Source: a virus. From it: a stretch of 25,458 nucleotides of DNA. Under the pieces are notes generated by a model. The model did not search any database, was not told the origin of the DNA, and saw only the letters and a list, made by a program, of their open reading frames with translations. The position numbers and the translations under genes were made by a program. Positions 11,947-20,031 of this stretch are shown piece after piece (the first letter of the stretch is position 1; each line of letters starts with the position of its first letter). The stretch lies in IMG/VR virus record IMGVR_UViG_3300013014_000120, positions 1 through 25,458 of that record; one strand, given 5' to 3'.

Positions 11947-12612
11947 ATCTGTAATCTGCTGTCGCAGCTGATCTACCAGTCCAGAATTACGTAGACTTTT
12001 GAACACCAGGTTGGCCACTCCGTATTCACCGCTACGAGCCAGGCCCTTGCGACGATAATCCTTTAACACTGACATGACTTTGCGAGCCTGGTCAATGCTA
12101 TTAATAGTGGCAGTGGCCTGTATGATCTGTTGCCAACGAGCCGCATATTGCGCCACACGATCAAGATCTAATGGACCTTGAGGTTCTGTGCTGGGGCGTA
12201 TCCATTGATCTCGAATCAGGCTATAGGCACCGCCTACCGCAGGTTCTGCACTATCTTCTACGTACAGCTCTACCGGGATACCTCGTATCTCAATCTTGTG
12301 CTGCTGCTTGTACAGCAGCCGCTTGGTGTCAAACAGTTCGGCCAGCTCTTGATCGCAATCAATGCTGGTGTAGTCAGTGATCAGGTGCAGATCTAGGTCA
12401 CTGTGCTTGGTCCAATATCGGCCAGTCTGTCCTCCGGTGATCTGCAGGTCCAATACTTCAAAATCTAGATCTACAAATCGTTTGAAATGATTGGCAATTT
12501 TAATCAAATGAGATCTGACCATGGGATCTAACTGCTTTTGATCAGACCACAACAGACTGTTAAGTTCGGGGTGGGCTTCTATGCCCGGGCTAAGGAATTC
12601 TCGAATCAGCAT
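11920..12612 (-). CDS. nucleotidyltransferase-fold protein, 230 aa
   Basis: ITGGQTGRYWTKHSDLDLHLITDY (about residues 58-81) contains the Gly-Gly helix turn and the DxD metal motif (DLDLH) of the Pol-beta/nucleotidyltransferase superfamily. A third carboxylate is plausible in the later strand PVELYVED. The remainder is helical. Related proteins of unknown substrate occur in many marine and freshwater T4-like phages. A late-type promoter sits 6 nt before the ATG, so the mRNA is probably leaderless. It is divergent from the AlgH gene. Confidence 0.75.
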   Translation of the reverse strand: MLIREFLSPGIEAHPELNSLLWSDQKQLDPMVRSHLIKIANHFKRFVDLDFEVLDLQITGGQTGRYWTKHSDLDLHLITDYTSIDCDQELAELFDTKRLLYKQQHKIEIRGIPVELYVEDSAEPAVGGAYSLIRDQWIRPSTEPQGPLDLDRVAQYAARWQQIIQATATINSIDQARKVMSVLKDYRRKGLARSGEYGVANLVFKSLRNSGLVDQLRQQITDLEDSQLSL

Positions 12613-12618
12613 AATTGG

Positions 12619-12625
12619 TATTTAT
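12619..12625 (-). promoter_or_regulatory. T4-late-type promoter (minus)
   Basis: ATAAATA on the minus strand, 6 nt before ATG 12612. It forms a divergent pair with TAAATA at 12631-12636 on the plus strand. Confidence 0.65.
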
Positions 12626-12630
12626 TTGTG

Positions 12631-12636
12631 TAAATA
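12631..12636 (+). promoter_or_regulatory. possible late-type promoter for the AlgH gene
   Basis: TAAATA (context TGTAAATA) ends 5 nt before ATG 12642, mirroring the minus-strand late promoter. It lacks the first TA match, so it is weaker. Confidence 0.45.
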
Positions 12637-12641
12637 TCATT

Positions 12642-13208
12642 ATGGAAGACATAGAAAATTATCAGGGTCATTTACTGGCCGCACATCCCAAAAGAGCCAA
12701 GGGATTCCTCAGTCATGGAGTTGTATTGGTCATAGATCAAGATCACACCGGCAGCCTGGGTCTGCAGATCAACAAACAGCTGAACAATGGCAGCACACTG
12801 GCTTCGGTCATGAGCAACATAGATTTGACCTTGGACACAGATCAACCTCTGTACATGGGAGGGGCCGAAAACACCAATCGTATCATGATGCTGCACAGCA
12901 TGGACTGGACATCTCCTACCACCACTGCTATCAATGGCTGCCTAGGGCTCAGTAATGATGTCAGCGTGTTGGCTGCTATATCAGCAGGAGAAGGTCCACA
13001 GTATTATCGTGCCATTGCAGGATTCCTAAAATGGCCGCCTGGGCATCTAGAAGGTGAAATATCAGGAGATGCTCCTTGGCATGATTTATCCACCAGCTGG
13101 AGCACCGTGCCTGCAGATCTCGATCTGGTATTTGGCCTGGATGGCGAAGAACAGTGGCACCATGTGATCGAGTCACATGCACGACTGCAGATCGCCACCT
13201 GGTTCTAA
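12642..13208 (+). CDS. YqgE/AlgH family (UPF0301) protein
   Basis: 188 aa. The family's N-terminus is clear: GHLLAAHPKRAKGFLSHGVVLVIDQD (residues about 7-32), then GSLGLQINKQ (about 35-44) and a GGAENTNRIMMLHS segment. The C-terminal half has YYRAIAGFLKWPPGHLEGEI in place of the usual AGYAGWGPGQLE. Cellular members are conserved and of uncertain role (AlgH was linked to alginate regulation). Start 12642 is the first ATG; a TTG at 12615 would overlap the promoter. It converges with the helicase gene (4-nt overlap). A complete AlgH in a phage is uncommon. Confidence 0.88.
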   Translation: MEDIENYQGHLLAAHPKRAKGFLSHGVVLVIDQDHTGSLGLQINKQLNNGSTLASVMSNIDLTLDTDQPLYMGGAENTNRIMMLHSMDWTSPTTTAINGCLGLSNDVSVLAAISAGEGPQYYRAIAGFLKWPPGHLEGEISGDAPWHDLSTSWSTVPADLDLVFGLDGEEQWHHVIESHARLQIATWF

Positions 13209-14623
13209 TCCCGTTCTGCGTTGAGGCTAGCCAACATATTTCTAATGTCGGCACCTGACTTGGCTTGAGGTTTGGCTCGGGGTACTGGTGAACCCACAGT
13301 GGGATCTGGTTCTGCAGTAGTTATACTGGTGCGTTTAAGTCCCTGATAGACACTGCTGCTAGACGGACCGGGGCTAGCAGCAGCAGTTTCACCGTCCTCT
13401 CCCAGATCTAGAATACGCAGTGTTTCTACATTAAATTCCAAATCAACCTTTTGACCTACTCCGCTTGAACTACGAGTTTTCATAAACTGAATTTGATAGC
13501 GTCCACGCTCCTTCATAGCACGACTAGTAAAAATACCTATTACATTATCTGCCGTCATGATCTTGCTGAGTCCGCCACTGATATGGCTATGATCAAATTC
13601 AATTTCTTCAACTGCACTACGATTCAATTGACTGGCCGTTACGGTGATACACTGTGTTTCCATTGCCAAGTTACGGATCTCTTCTGACACATATTTGTCT
13701 TTAACAAACAAATCACTGGGCGATACCTTCACGCTTAAAGGCATCATCAAATCGAGGTAATCTATTAACAAAACGTCTGGTTTTTGACCTTTTTTGACCT
13801 GATATTCCTTCAAATAGGCACGAATATCGTTGCAATTTTTTCCACTGGGCATATACTTGATCTGTACGCTTCCGGCTCGTTTTCCAGCCATTTTAACTTT
13901 GAGTTCTACTTCGTCAATGCTGCGAAAAATCTCACGAGTGCTAATGCCAGTAACCATACTGTCCAGCCTCATAGCTACTAGTGCTTCACTGAGTTCAAAG
14001 GTCAAGTATATAACATTGAGTCCTGCTGTAGCCCAGTTGACTCCCAAATTGGCCAAGAACAAACTCTTACCACCGCCCGATGCCGCACAGAAAATATTGA
14101 GCTCTCCGCGATTAAATCCACCATAGAGTTTTTTGTCTACAGTGGGCCAGCCAGTTGAAATTTGCCCGTTGCTGTCTTTTAACATGCTGAGCCTGGCTCT
14201 AGGATCAGCAAAGTAATCAGTGCCCATATCTTTGTTCAAGCTGATCTGTATGGCGTCTTTAATTAGCTTTTCTACAGGACCATAATCGCCACTTTCTAAC
14301 AAGTCGGCCGATTTGAGAATAGCCCTTTCAAGTCCTTTGTGTCTGCTGAATCGTTCAAATTCATCCAATAGCCAATCATAATGTTCTTTGGACAAAACTT
14401 CAGATTTTAGATCGCAGCCTAGTGCTGCATTGATAATGGCCGCGTCTGGCATGACCTTGTACTTGTCCACATATTCATGAATAAATTTAGCCTGCTCCTG
14501 CAGCCTTCTATCAAAATTTTCTGGGTCGAATATATTTTGGCATCGAGCAAATGATTCTGCATCGGACAGAAACATTTCTAGATAAAGTTTTTGCACTTCT
14601 AGAGTATAGTCGGGTTTAATCAT
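13205..14623 (-). CDS. replicative DNA helicase, DnaB/gp41 type
   Basis: 472 aa from ATG 14623. An N-terminal helical domain (about 1-135) precedes a RecA-like motor: Walker A ASGGGKS (181-187), catalytic Glu in TFELSE (208-213) and Walker B DVLLIDYLDLM (283-293). The C-terminus (about 400-472) is a Ser/Pro-rich flexible tail. This is the SF4 hexameric helicase that unwinds the fork 5' to 3' and binds primase. Its start overlaps the primase stop by 8 nt, so helicase and primase are co-made. T4 names this gene 41. Confidence 0.93.
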   Translation of the reverse strand: MIKPDYTLEVQKLYLEMFLSDAESFARCQNIFDPENFDRRLQEQAKFIHEYVDKYKVMPDAAIINAALGCDLKSEVLSKEHYDWLLDEFERFSRHKGLERAILKSADLLESGDYGPVEKLIKDAIQISLNKDMGTDYFADPRARLSMLKDSNGQISTGWPTVDKKLYGGFNRGELNIFCAASGGGKSLFLANLGVNWATAGLNVIYLTFELSEALVAMRLDSMVTGISTREIFRSIDEVELKVKMAGKRAGSVQIKYMPSGKNCNDIRAYLKEYQVKKGQKPDVLLIDYLDLMMPLSVKVSPSDLFVKDKYVSEEIRNLAMETQCITVTASQLNRSAVEEIEFDHSHISGGLSKIMTADNVIGIFTSRAMKERGRYQIQFMKTRSSSGVGQKVDLEFNVETLRILDLGEDGETAAASPGPSSSSVYQGLKRTSITTAEPDPTVGSPVPRAKPQAKSGADIRNMLASLNAERD

Positions 14624-15599
14624 CAAGTCTCTCTAATTGTCGTTTCATCAGTTGTATTTTTATCTTATTTGTTTCTCGGTAGTGCAGAATTGTGGTTAGT
14701 GTATACAGTCTACCATATTTCTTGACCGCATCTGCTACATCTTTAACATCATCGCCCCACGGTGGCAAGCTCATAGACCATTCATGTGTCAGTGCGGCCG
14801 TCAGCAGTTTAGCCCCTGCTCGATCACGATCGGGCACTATAATGACCTGTCGATTAAGTGCAGAAATCCTAGCCGCTTGTGTGGAATTGACATCATTGCT
14901 CATTATAGCCACGCCATCTACAGCTATAGCATCCATTTGCCCTTCTACCACGATGATATACTGTCTGTCATAGTCCTCAACCTGCCTATCCATGTTGAAC
15001 ACATAGCCCGGTTGACTATGTGTGAGATATTTGGGCTTGCCCGCTGTAATTTTACGAGCCGTATACCCCACTATCTTGCCCAGGTGATAAAAAGGTATCA
15101 ATACACGATCAGCATAGCCTTTTTGATCGGTCCAATGCCACGGATACCAATCTAGCCCAAGTCCTCGATTTAACACATACTGTTTGATCGATGCTACCTC
15201 TGATTCAGGCCATTGATCTAATAATCTGGCATCTCCCGGCAATGCTCTTTCTTCTAGTTCAAAATTTTGTCCAGGCAGAGGCTTTTCTGTGCTCTGCTGT
15301 TTCATAGCGGCTAAATTAATTTTTTGAATTTCCTGTGGACTCATGCCCAGCCAAGAAAACAAACTGCGGGTATTTTGACTCAATAGCTTGCCCGGGCTCC
15401 AGCCTGCTTTGAAATTGCAGTTAAAGCAGTGAAAGGTAAATCCCCCTTCTGGAGCTAGTAAAATTCCGCCACGCTGCCTGGTATCGGTACCGTGACCTCT
15501 ATGATGACAACAGGGCGCATTAAACCCTGTCCAGCCACTGGGGGTAGTTTTACGGCGAGCCGGAAGTAGAGCTAGAATAGCTGTGTGTAGACCTTGCAT
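14616..15599 (-). CDS. DNA primase (TOPRIM, gp61/DnaG-like)
   Basis: 327 aa from ATG 15599. A zinc-binding domain carries C30, C31/H32-H33 and C58-x2-C61 (FHCFNCNFKAG), as in DnaG/gp61. TOPRIM motifs are VVEGQMDA (217-224, catalytic E219) and PDRDRAGAK (256-264, D257/D259). It makes RNA primers for lagging-strand synthesis with the adjacent helicase. A near-consensus promoter (15606-15634) in the upstream gene's 3' end should start its mRNA at the ATG itself. A TTG one codon earlier is a less likely start. Confidence 0.92.
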   Translation of the reverse strand: MQGLHTAILALLPARRKTTPSGWTGFNAPCCHHRGHGTDTRQRGGILLAPEGGFTFHCFNCNFKAGWSPGKLLSQNTRSLFSWLGMSPQEIQKINLAAMKQQSTEKPLPGQNFELEERALPGDARLLDQWPESEVASIKQYVLNRGLGLDWYPWHWTDQKGYADRVLIPFYHLGKIVGYTARKITAGKPKYLTHSQPGYVFNMDRQVEDYDRQYIIVVEGQMDAIAVDGVAIMSNDVNSTQAARISALNRQVIIVPDRDRAGAKLLTAALTHEWSMSLPPWGDDVKDVADAVKKYGRLYTLTTILHYRETNKIKIQLMKRQLERLDD

Positions 15600-15605
15600 C
15601 AAGCT

Positions 15606-15634
15606 ATTTTAGCTTCTATACAGGATTTTGTCAA
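15606..15634 (-). promoter_or_regulatory. sigma-70 promoter for primase-helicase operon
   Basis: On the minus strand TTGACA (15634-15629), 17-bp spacer, TAAAAT (15611-15606). ATG 15599 is 7 nt past the -10, giving a leaderless mRNA. The promoter overlaps the 3' end of the virion-type gene. Confidence 0.8.
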
Positions 15635-16442
15635 CCTTGCCGTAATAACTGGGATCGTCGTTGTCTATACCTGCAGGTGCTTTTGCTGGAATATGTCTAA
15701 CTCTGATATAAGAATAGACTCCGTTAAAATTTTGATAATCTATCCCGCTAAATCCTGTATAATTTCTACTGCTGATCACCGAGTAGTTTTCGCCTGACCC
15801 TGGAGTGTTTTCCAATGTGCCTTCTACAATTATGGTCCCACGATAGGCTGTAAGATAAAAGGCTATGGTATGTAATGCACTGTTGCCGTTAAATTCTGGT
15901 TGGGCGTAGATATTACCTGTAGTATGTTCGTATAGAGATATACCTAGATTAAAGGCTTTGGTTAATGCCGTGATAGAAACACTAGGTTGTAGTACAGGAT
16001 AGGTATCTTGGTTAAGTTTCAGGGTGCCTGCTGCTCCGTAATAGGTATTAGTGTATGCCGGCACATAGCTGCCATCATCATCTAGCATTTTGATGCTGTA
16101 CTGATAGCTGGTTCTATCTAGATCAACTGTGTCACTTTCAGTCAATGTCAGTACTGCCACTCCACGAGTGCCGGTTGTCTCAGCTAATACTTCTAAAGGT
16201 TTTTCAATCAACAATCTTTGATCAATGGCATCAAACATGCTGAAAACGTAAGTCGATGCAGTAGAAATAGAAATTCTCTTTTCATCGCTGTTCTTAAACT
16301 GAATTCTAACTTGATTTTTAATACCTTTTTGTATGATGAGATCTCGTTGATACATGACCTGGTTAACTCCCTTAACGGTGGCATCTCTATCTAAAATTAC
16401 ATTGAGAATATTCTGATATAAATAGATTGGTAATTTTTGCAT
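15609..16442 (-). CDS. probable virion structural protein, 277 aa
   Basis: Starts MQKLPIYLYQNILNVILDRDATVKGVNQVMYQRDLIIQKG. Beta-rich with repeated Tyr/Asn/Gly/Thr stretches, no signal peptide and no enzyme motif; the C-terminus contains YSYIRVRHIPA followed by a terminal GKVDKILYRS. The style is that of baseplate or tail-associated proteins of marine T4-like phages, where such genes often sit apart from the main structural block. A late-type promoter lies 5 nt before the ATG, which supports late expression. The exact virion role is unknown. Confidence 0.7.
   Translation of the reverse strand: MQKLPIYLYQNILNVILDRDATVKGVNQVMYQRDLIIQKGIKNQVRIQFKNSDEKRISISTASTYVFSMFDAIDQRLLIEKPLEVLAETTGTRGVAVLTLTESDTVDLDRTSYQYSIKMLDDDGSYVPAYTNTYYGAAGTLKLNQDTYPVLQPSVSITALTKAFNLGISLYEHTTGNIYAQPEFNGNSALHTIAFYLTAYRGTIIVEGTLENTPGSGENYSVISSRNYTGFSGIDYQNFNGVYSYIRVRHIPAKAPAGIDNDDPSYYGKVDKILYRS
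16417..16424 (+). promoter_or_regulatory. T4-late-type promoter, exact TATAAATA
   Basis: A full match to the T4 late consensus, 40 nt upstream of ATG 16465, lying inside the opposite-strand virion gene. Confidence 0.5.
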
Positions 16443-16447
16443 ACTAA

Positions 16448-16454
16448 TATTTAT
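16448..16454 (-). promoter_or_regulatory. T4-late-type promoter for the virion gene
   Basis: ATAAATA on the minus strand, ending 5 nt before ATG 16442, so the mRNA is expected to be leaderless. Confidence 0.65.
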
Positions 16455-16464
16455 TGAACCCTGG

Positions 16465-16836
16465 ATGAAAGATCAATTTCAAGTTAACTTTCCCTTTATA
16501 TCGTGCATCAAGTCAAACGAAAAAGAGTATGTAGGAATCATACTTAATGCCGATTCATATGTGACCAGTATCTATGACCTAGGAATGATCATAGACGAAG
16601 ACACTAGAAAATTATTATTAGAGCTAGGCGAAGTTTGGTGGTGGGAAAGCAATCGTAAAATACCCATTAACATATTTCTAAAAAAAGAAATGATTGCATT
16701 TCGTTCTTATATCAAAACATTTAATTCTAAAGATGTAAAAATTATATTTGGTCCTACCATCAATCTCAGCGAGATTGCTGAAAAACGAATTAAAAGAAAA
16801 AGCATTCAGCTGGTTAGAAATCTCAAAGGTCTTTAA
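16465..16836 (+). CDS. conserved T4-like phage protein, 123 aa
   Basis: The sequence (MKDQFQVNFPFISCIKSNEKEYVGII..., LGEVWWWESNRKIPINIFL near the middle, and RIKRKSIQLVRNL at the end) matches, from memory, a conserved uncharacterised family of marine and freshwater T4-like phages. It has a mixed alpha/beta body, a Trp-Trp-Trp cluster near residue 58 and a basic C-terminus suited to nucleic-acid or acidic-protein contact. It is the only plus-strand gene between about 13.2 kb and the right end, behind a possible late promoter, and converges with the DnaE-like gene. Confidence 0.75.
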   Translation: MKDQFQVNFPFISCIKSNEKEYVGIILNADSYVTSIYDLGMIIDEDTRKLLLELGEVWWWESNRKIPINIFLKKEMIAFRSYIKTFNSKDVKIIFGPTINLSEIAEKRIKRKSIQLVRNLKGL

Positions 16837-17408
16837 GAATACTCGTGACTAAGTGACTCACAGATAAGATTCATATGTACTATGACTACCATAGCGTAGG
16901 AGATGGCATGAGCCTTTTTAAAGTAGTATTCATCACCTGTTGGTTTAATCCAAATTTCCTTCATTACACTGCTCCAATCTTGACCAATCAGATGTTTTTT
17001 TCCTGGTCTGATCATGGCCAGTACGGCAGCTAATTGTTCTATGTTTCTCGGTTTCATTTGCCGTAAAGTTGATCCATGACCACTGACGTGAAACAGGAGG
17101 TTGACAAATTCGTCTTGTTCTAATAGATCCCATAAAGGCTCAGTTGACATCAATTGTTCAAGATGTTGATTGTCTTTGACATCTCGGTAGACACTGACAT
17201 TAAGAAAATCTATCTTGAAGTATCCTCTACCTTCCGCTGTTTTATAGTCGATGTTACTGAGTCCAGTAATGGGATTGTAGGGAATGTTATGACAGTAGAC
17301 ACCTGTATTGTGTTTTTTAAAAACACCATCTTCTAATCTAGAGGCGGGGACATGCTGAACAATGTCAAGTATTTTTGATCTGTCCGCAAAATCTAAATCA
17401 ATGTCCAT
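16833..17408 (-). CDS. miniature DnaE (Pol III alpha) core-like protein, 191 aa
   Basis: MDIDLDFADR (1-10) corresponds to the PDxDxDF motif of DnaE that carries two catalytic Asp. HNTGVY (33-38) parallels the HxAGV segment, GYFKIDFLNV (62-71, D67) the KFDFLGL motif with the third catalytic Asp, MIRPG (132-136) the ALxRPG motif, and KKAHAISYA (164-172) the NKSHAxxYA motif. Motif order is that of DnaE, but PHP, most fingers, clamp-binding and OB domains are absent. Family resemblance is motif-based. It may be a relic, a regulator or a tiny polymerase. Starts inside the kinase stop (11-nt overlap), last gene of the operon. Confidence 0.7.
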   Translation of the reverse strand: MDIDLDFADRSKILDIVQHVPASRLEDGVFKKHNTGVYCHNIPYNPITGLSNIDYKTAEGRGYFKIDFLNVSVYRDVKDNQHLEQLMSTEPLWDLLEQDEFVNLLFHVSGHGSTLRQMKPRNIEQLAAVLAMIRPGKKHLIGQDWSSVMKEIWIKPTGDEYYFKKAHAISYAMVVIVHMNLICESLSHEYS

Positions 17409-18168
17409 TTATTTCTTCTAGACTAGGGGAGTAGTTTCCCTGATGTTGAACAGACACAGCTCCCGCCTTATTGGCAAACAGTATAGCCTCTTCTACGCTA
17501 GCAGTCATTAGATATTGATATACTAACGCTGCCAAAAAAGTATCTCCTGCTCCACAGACATCTACCAGTCCTACCTTAGGTGCTGGGTAAATTTTTCCAT
17601 TATATCTGGCACCTTGATCTCCCATGGTTGTAATTATGTTTGAGCAAAATGTTTTGGCCAGACTGAATTCTTTGTTATTGATTTTTACAAATGCTCCTTC
17701 AAATCTGGCCAGGTTAGTTTTTTTACTGTCGATGAATACAGGACCATGACATTCTTTAATAATGATTTCTATGTGTTCGTAGGTGATAAAACCTTTGTCA
17801 TAATCTGAAATTACCACAACATCATAATCTGTCAAGGGATGTGTAATATGGCCAGACCATTCTGGAAGGTAAGGTTCGTCATCTACCCTTAACAGGTGTT
17901 GCCCTGATCTTTGATCAATATATCTAGTCTTGGTAATTGCTGACTCATTAGTGATAAAATCAACCTCTATTCCCAGACTGGAAAAATTATTCTTCACATT
18001 AGAAGCCATACCTTGAGTGGTATAGTGATTGTGGATTTTCATAACAGGTACAGGTGCTTCAGGACTGAGTCTGTCACAGGTGCCTGTGAAATATTCATCA
18101 ATACAACTATCGCCGATTAGCAATACGTTGAATAATTTCTGTGGTTGAGTATTTTTCAATTCGTTCAT
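17398..18168 (-). CDS. PfkB/ribokinase-family kinase (HldE N-domain-like)
   Basis: 256 aa. The N-terminal strand FNVLLIGDSCIDEYFTGTCDRLSPEAPVPV (13-42) is the substrate-side motif of heptose-7-phosphate kinases (HldE/RfaE N-domain). SDYDKG (121-126) and the anion hole GAGDTF (206-211, catalytic D209) complete the fold. It should phosphorylate a sugar phosphate at C1, for example a heptose. Its start overlaps the nucleotidyltransferase gene by 62 nt, an unusually long overlap. In E. coli both activities are one polypeptide; here they are separate and in reversed order. Confidence 0.85.
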   Translation of the reverse strand: MNELKNTQPQKLFNVLLIGDSCIDEYFTGTCDRLSPEAPVPVMKIHNHYTTQGMASNVKNNFSSLGIEVDFITNESAITKTRYIDQRSGQHLLRVDDEPYLPEWSGHITHPLTDYDVVVISDYDKGFITYEHIEIIIKECHGPVFIDSKKTNLARFEGAFVKINNKEFSLAKTFCSNIITTMGDQGARYNGKIYPAPKVGLVDVCGAGDTFLAALVYQYLMTASVEEAILFANKAGAVSVQHQGNYSPSLEEINGH

Positions 18169-18508
18169 AAAATTTTATTTCTTTGCAATATTCTGAACCT
18201 ATAATAGGTCGTCCTTGATAATCACTGCCTTTGACCATTATATCACAGTGTTGTTTTATCAATTCTACTAATTCTTCGTCGGTGTCAAAAACATATACCT
18301 CGTCAACCATATATAGACATTCTAACATGGTTTTACGGTCTTGTTGGGTGTTTATGGGTCTGTCGAGCCCTTTCAATTCACAAATACGACGATCACTGTC
18401 TATGGCAACTGTCAACTTTTCCCCGTGACTGAATGCATATTCTAGAAGTGCTAAATGACCTATGTGCAGTATGTCAAAGGTGCCGTTAACAAATACTTTT
18501 GTGTTCAT
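18107..18508 (-). CDS. cytidylyltransferase-fold nucleotidyltransferase (HldE C-domain-like)
   Basis: 133 aa, close to the size of the isolated HldE/RfaE adenylyltransferase domain. VFVNGTFDILHIGH (5-18) carries the HxGH nucleotide-binding motif. DSDRRICELKGLDRPINTQ (about 37-55) and the KGSDYQ motif near 94-99 complete the active site. It transfers AMP or CMP to a sugar-1-phosphate. It is coupled by ATGA to the cupin gene upstream and overlaps the kinase gene downstream, so all three are made together. The exact sugar is not shown. Confidence 0.88.
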   Translation of the reverse strand: MNTKVFVNGTFDILHIGHLALLEYAFSHGEKLTVAIDSDRRICELKGLDRPINTQQDRKTMLECLYMVDEVYVFDTDEELVELIKQHCDIMVKGSDYQGRPIIGSEYCKEIKFYERIEKYSTTEIIQRIANRR

Positions 18509-18861
18509 CGTTGACTGTCTCCTGGCAGGACTCGATAGTTGTCTTCAACACTATCTGCGGTACTAACTTCAATAATAGTGCCTTCTTCTATACAGTACAG
18601 TTGATGAGGCAGCAGTGGAGGATTGTGCCATACATCTCCAGGATTCAGCAGCAGCTCACTGATCTTAGCCGTAGTGGTGTCAATGAATCTCACAGTGAAT
18701 TTACCATCTAACACATACCAGGTCTCATCTTTCACTGAATGAAAATGCATACTGAATTGAGCACCAGTATTAAATTTCATCAATTTGCCGCAGTATTTGT
18801 CGTTAGTGGCCCAGATATTTTCATATCCCCACCCCTTTTCTACAAAACCATCTAGTCTCAT
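18505..18861 (-). CDS. cupin / mannose-6-phosphate isomerase type II-like protein
   Basis: 118 aa. EKGWGYENIWATNDKYCGK (8-26) is the opening of ManC/MPI-type cupins, and FSMHFHSVKDETWYVLDG (36-53) and NPGDVWHNPPLLPHQL (about 72-87) carry the metal-binding His/Glu set. It probably isomerises or epimerises a sugar in the pathway of the next two genes. ATGA overlaps on both sides bind it into the operon. Confidence 0.8.
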   Translation of the reverse strand: MRLDGFVEKGWGYENIWATNDKYCGKLMKFNTGAQFSMHFHSVKDETWYVLDGKFTVRFIDTTTAKISELLLNPGDVWHNPPLLPHQLYCIEEGTIIEVSTADSVEDNYRVLPGDSQR

Positions 18862-19556
18862 TCTATTCCTACCTCTTCAACAATTTCTTTTACTAGGGCA
18901 ACATCTGCCGGAGTTTCCTTAAATTTCTTTAACCAAAATTGAATATCAAACGCTGGAGCAATCATATCCAGTTGCTCATCGCTCATTTTACTGATCATGT
19001 TTTTTCCCGATCTACTATTTAAAATAAGCCATGCAGTAATTTTACCATTCTTGATATCATGTACTGCTCGGCTCAGGCTTACATAATTAAAATAATGTGC
19101 AAAATTTGCGTTGTGTTCATCACCCCATTCCATCATGGTCTGCAGACTTCTTCGAACAGCATCTTCCACAGATTCCAGTTTGATCATTTCATAGAGGTAC
19201 CGATCATACAATTCATCACGGCACCAATGATCTAATTTTATACCGCTTTTGATCACATAGTCAACAAATCTATCTGGGTAAAGAGGATCTACATTGTTAA
19301 CAAAACTGCCAAATTTCACAAAGGCATTATAATAACTGCTGTCACAGAATTCCTCGTAGGTCTTGGATTTTTTAGCACCTTGTGTCAATTTCCAAAATCT
19401 ATTAAATGCCACAAATCCGGCCTGTACACGTTTTTCTTTTTCCTGTAGGGCCCGCCTTTTTCTTTCACACATATGAGCCAGCGAAGTTTTTTCTTTCATA
19501 AAACTTTTATCGCAATGCATACATTTAAAGGGTTGAGCCAACAGCAGTTTACTCAT
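18858..19556 (-). CDS. conserved T4-like phage protein with N-terminal zinc finger, 232 aa
   Basis: Start 19556 (MSKLLLAQPF) is chosen because zinc-finger residues follow at once and earlier starts lie inside the upstream gene. FKCMHCDKSFMKEKTSLAHMCERKRR (10-35) is C-x2-C...H-x2-C, a C2HC-type finger. The long helical body has YYNAFVKFGSFV near 75 and HWCRDELYDRY. Similar proteins are conserved next to replication genes in marine T4-like phages and have no assigned function. DNA or protein contact at the fork is plausible. Confidence 0.8.
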   Translation of the reverse strand: MSKLLLAQPFKCMHCDKSFMKEKTSLAHMCERKRRALQEKEKRVQAGFVAFNRFWKLTQGAKKSKTYEEFCDSSYYNAFVKFGSFVNNVDPLYPDRFVDYVIKSGIKLDHWCRDELYDRYLYEMIKLESVEDAVRRSLQTMMEWGDEHNANFAHYFNYVSLSRAVHDIKNGKITAWLILNSRSGKNMISKMSDEQLDMIAPAFDIQFWLKKFKETPADVALVKEIVEEVGIE

Positions 19557-20031
19557 ATTCTTTTCTTTCCTTTGCATCAAAGCCCATTTTGTCAAAGAGA
19601 TCTTGTCGTTCTTCTCGAGTCATTAGACTGGCTAGTAATTTAACATCTTCAATTTTCCAGGCAGGATAAAGATCACACAGTAATTTTTCAAATCGATCGA
19701 TGCTAACTGTTAATGGTTTGAGATATTGATAGGCTGTTTTCTCTCCGGTTCCTGTTGCTGCGTATAGCTTCCACAATAGTTCTTTATGACGTGACCCAAA
19801 TTGCCAGTGATTTTTATTCACAAATTCATTAGTAGTCTCAACATACCATTCTTCTACGTCTGGAACATTATGAGACCTGTTACTGGAAAAACTCATCAGT
19901 GCATAAGGGCTGAATTCTTTAAGTTCTTTCTCATTCAATGAATTGTAAAAATCATAATTTTTATAGTCAATCGCAGACAACACCCTATTGAGGTCTAGTT
20001 CTCTTTTCTTTTTAGGTTTTGCGGTTGCCAT
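19549..20031 (-). CDS. clamp-loader small subunit-like protein (gp62-like)
   Basis: 160 aa. After a basic start (MATAKPKKKRELDLNRVLSAIDYKNYDFYNSLNEKE) the segment FSPYALMSFSSNR (about 39-51) resembles the gp62 motif of T4-like phages, where a similar Ser/Pro-rich stretch follows a short N-terminal helix. The rest is helical with no ATPase site, as expected of the non-catalytic clamp-loader subunit. No gp44 or gp45 gene is in this window, so the call rests on pattern and operon position. The start overlaps the preceding gene by 20 nt. Confidence 0.55.
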   Translation of the reverse strand: MATAKPKKKRELDLNRVLSAIDYKNYDFYNSLNEKELKEFSPYALMSFSSNRSHNVPDVEEWYVETTNEFVNKNHWQFGSRHKELLWKLYAATGTGEKTAYQYLKPLTVSIDRFEKLLCDLYPAWKIEDVKLLASLMTREERQDLFDKMGFDAKERKEYE

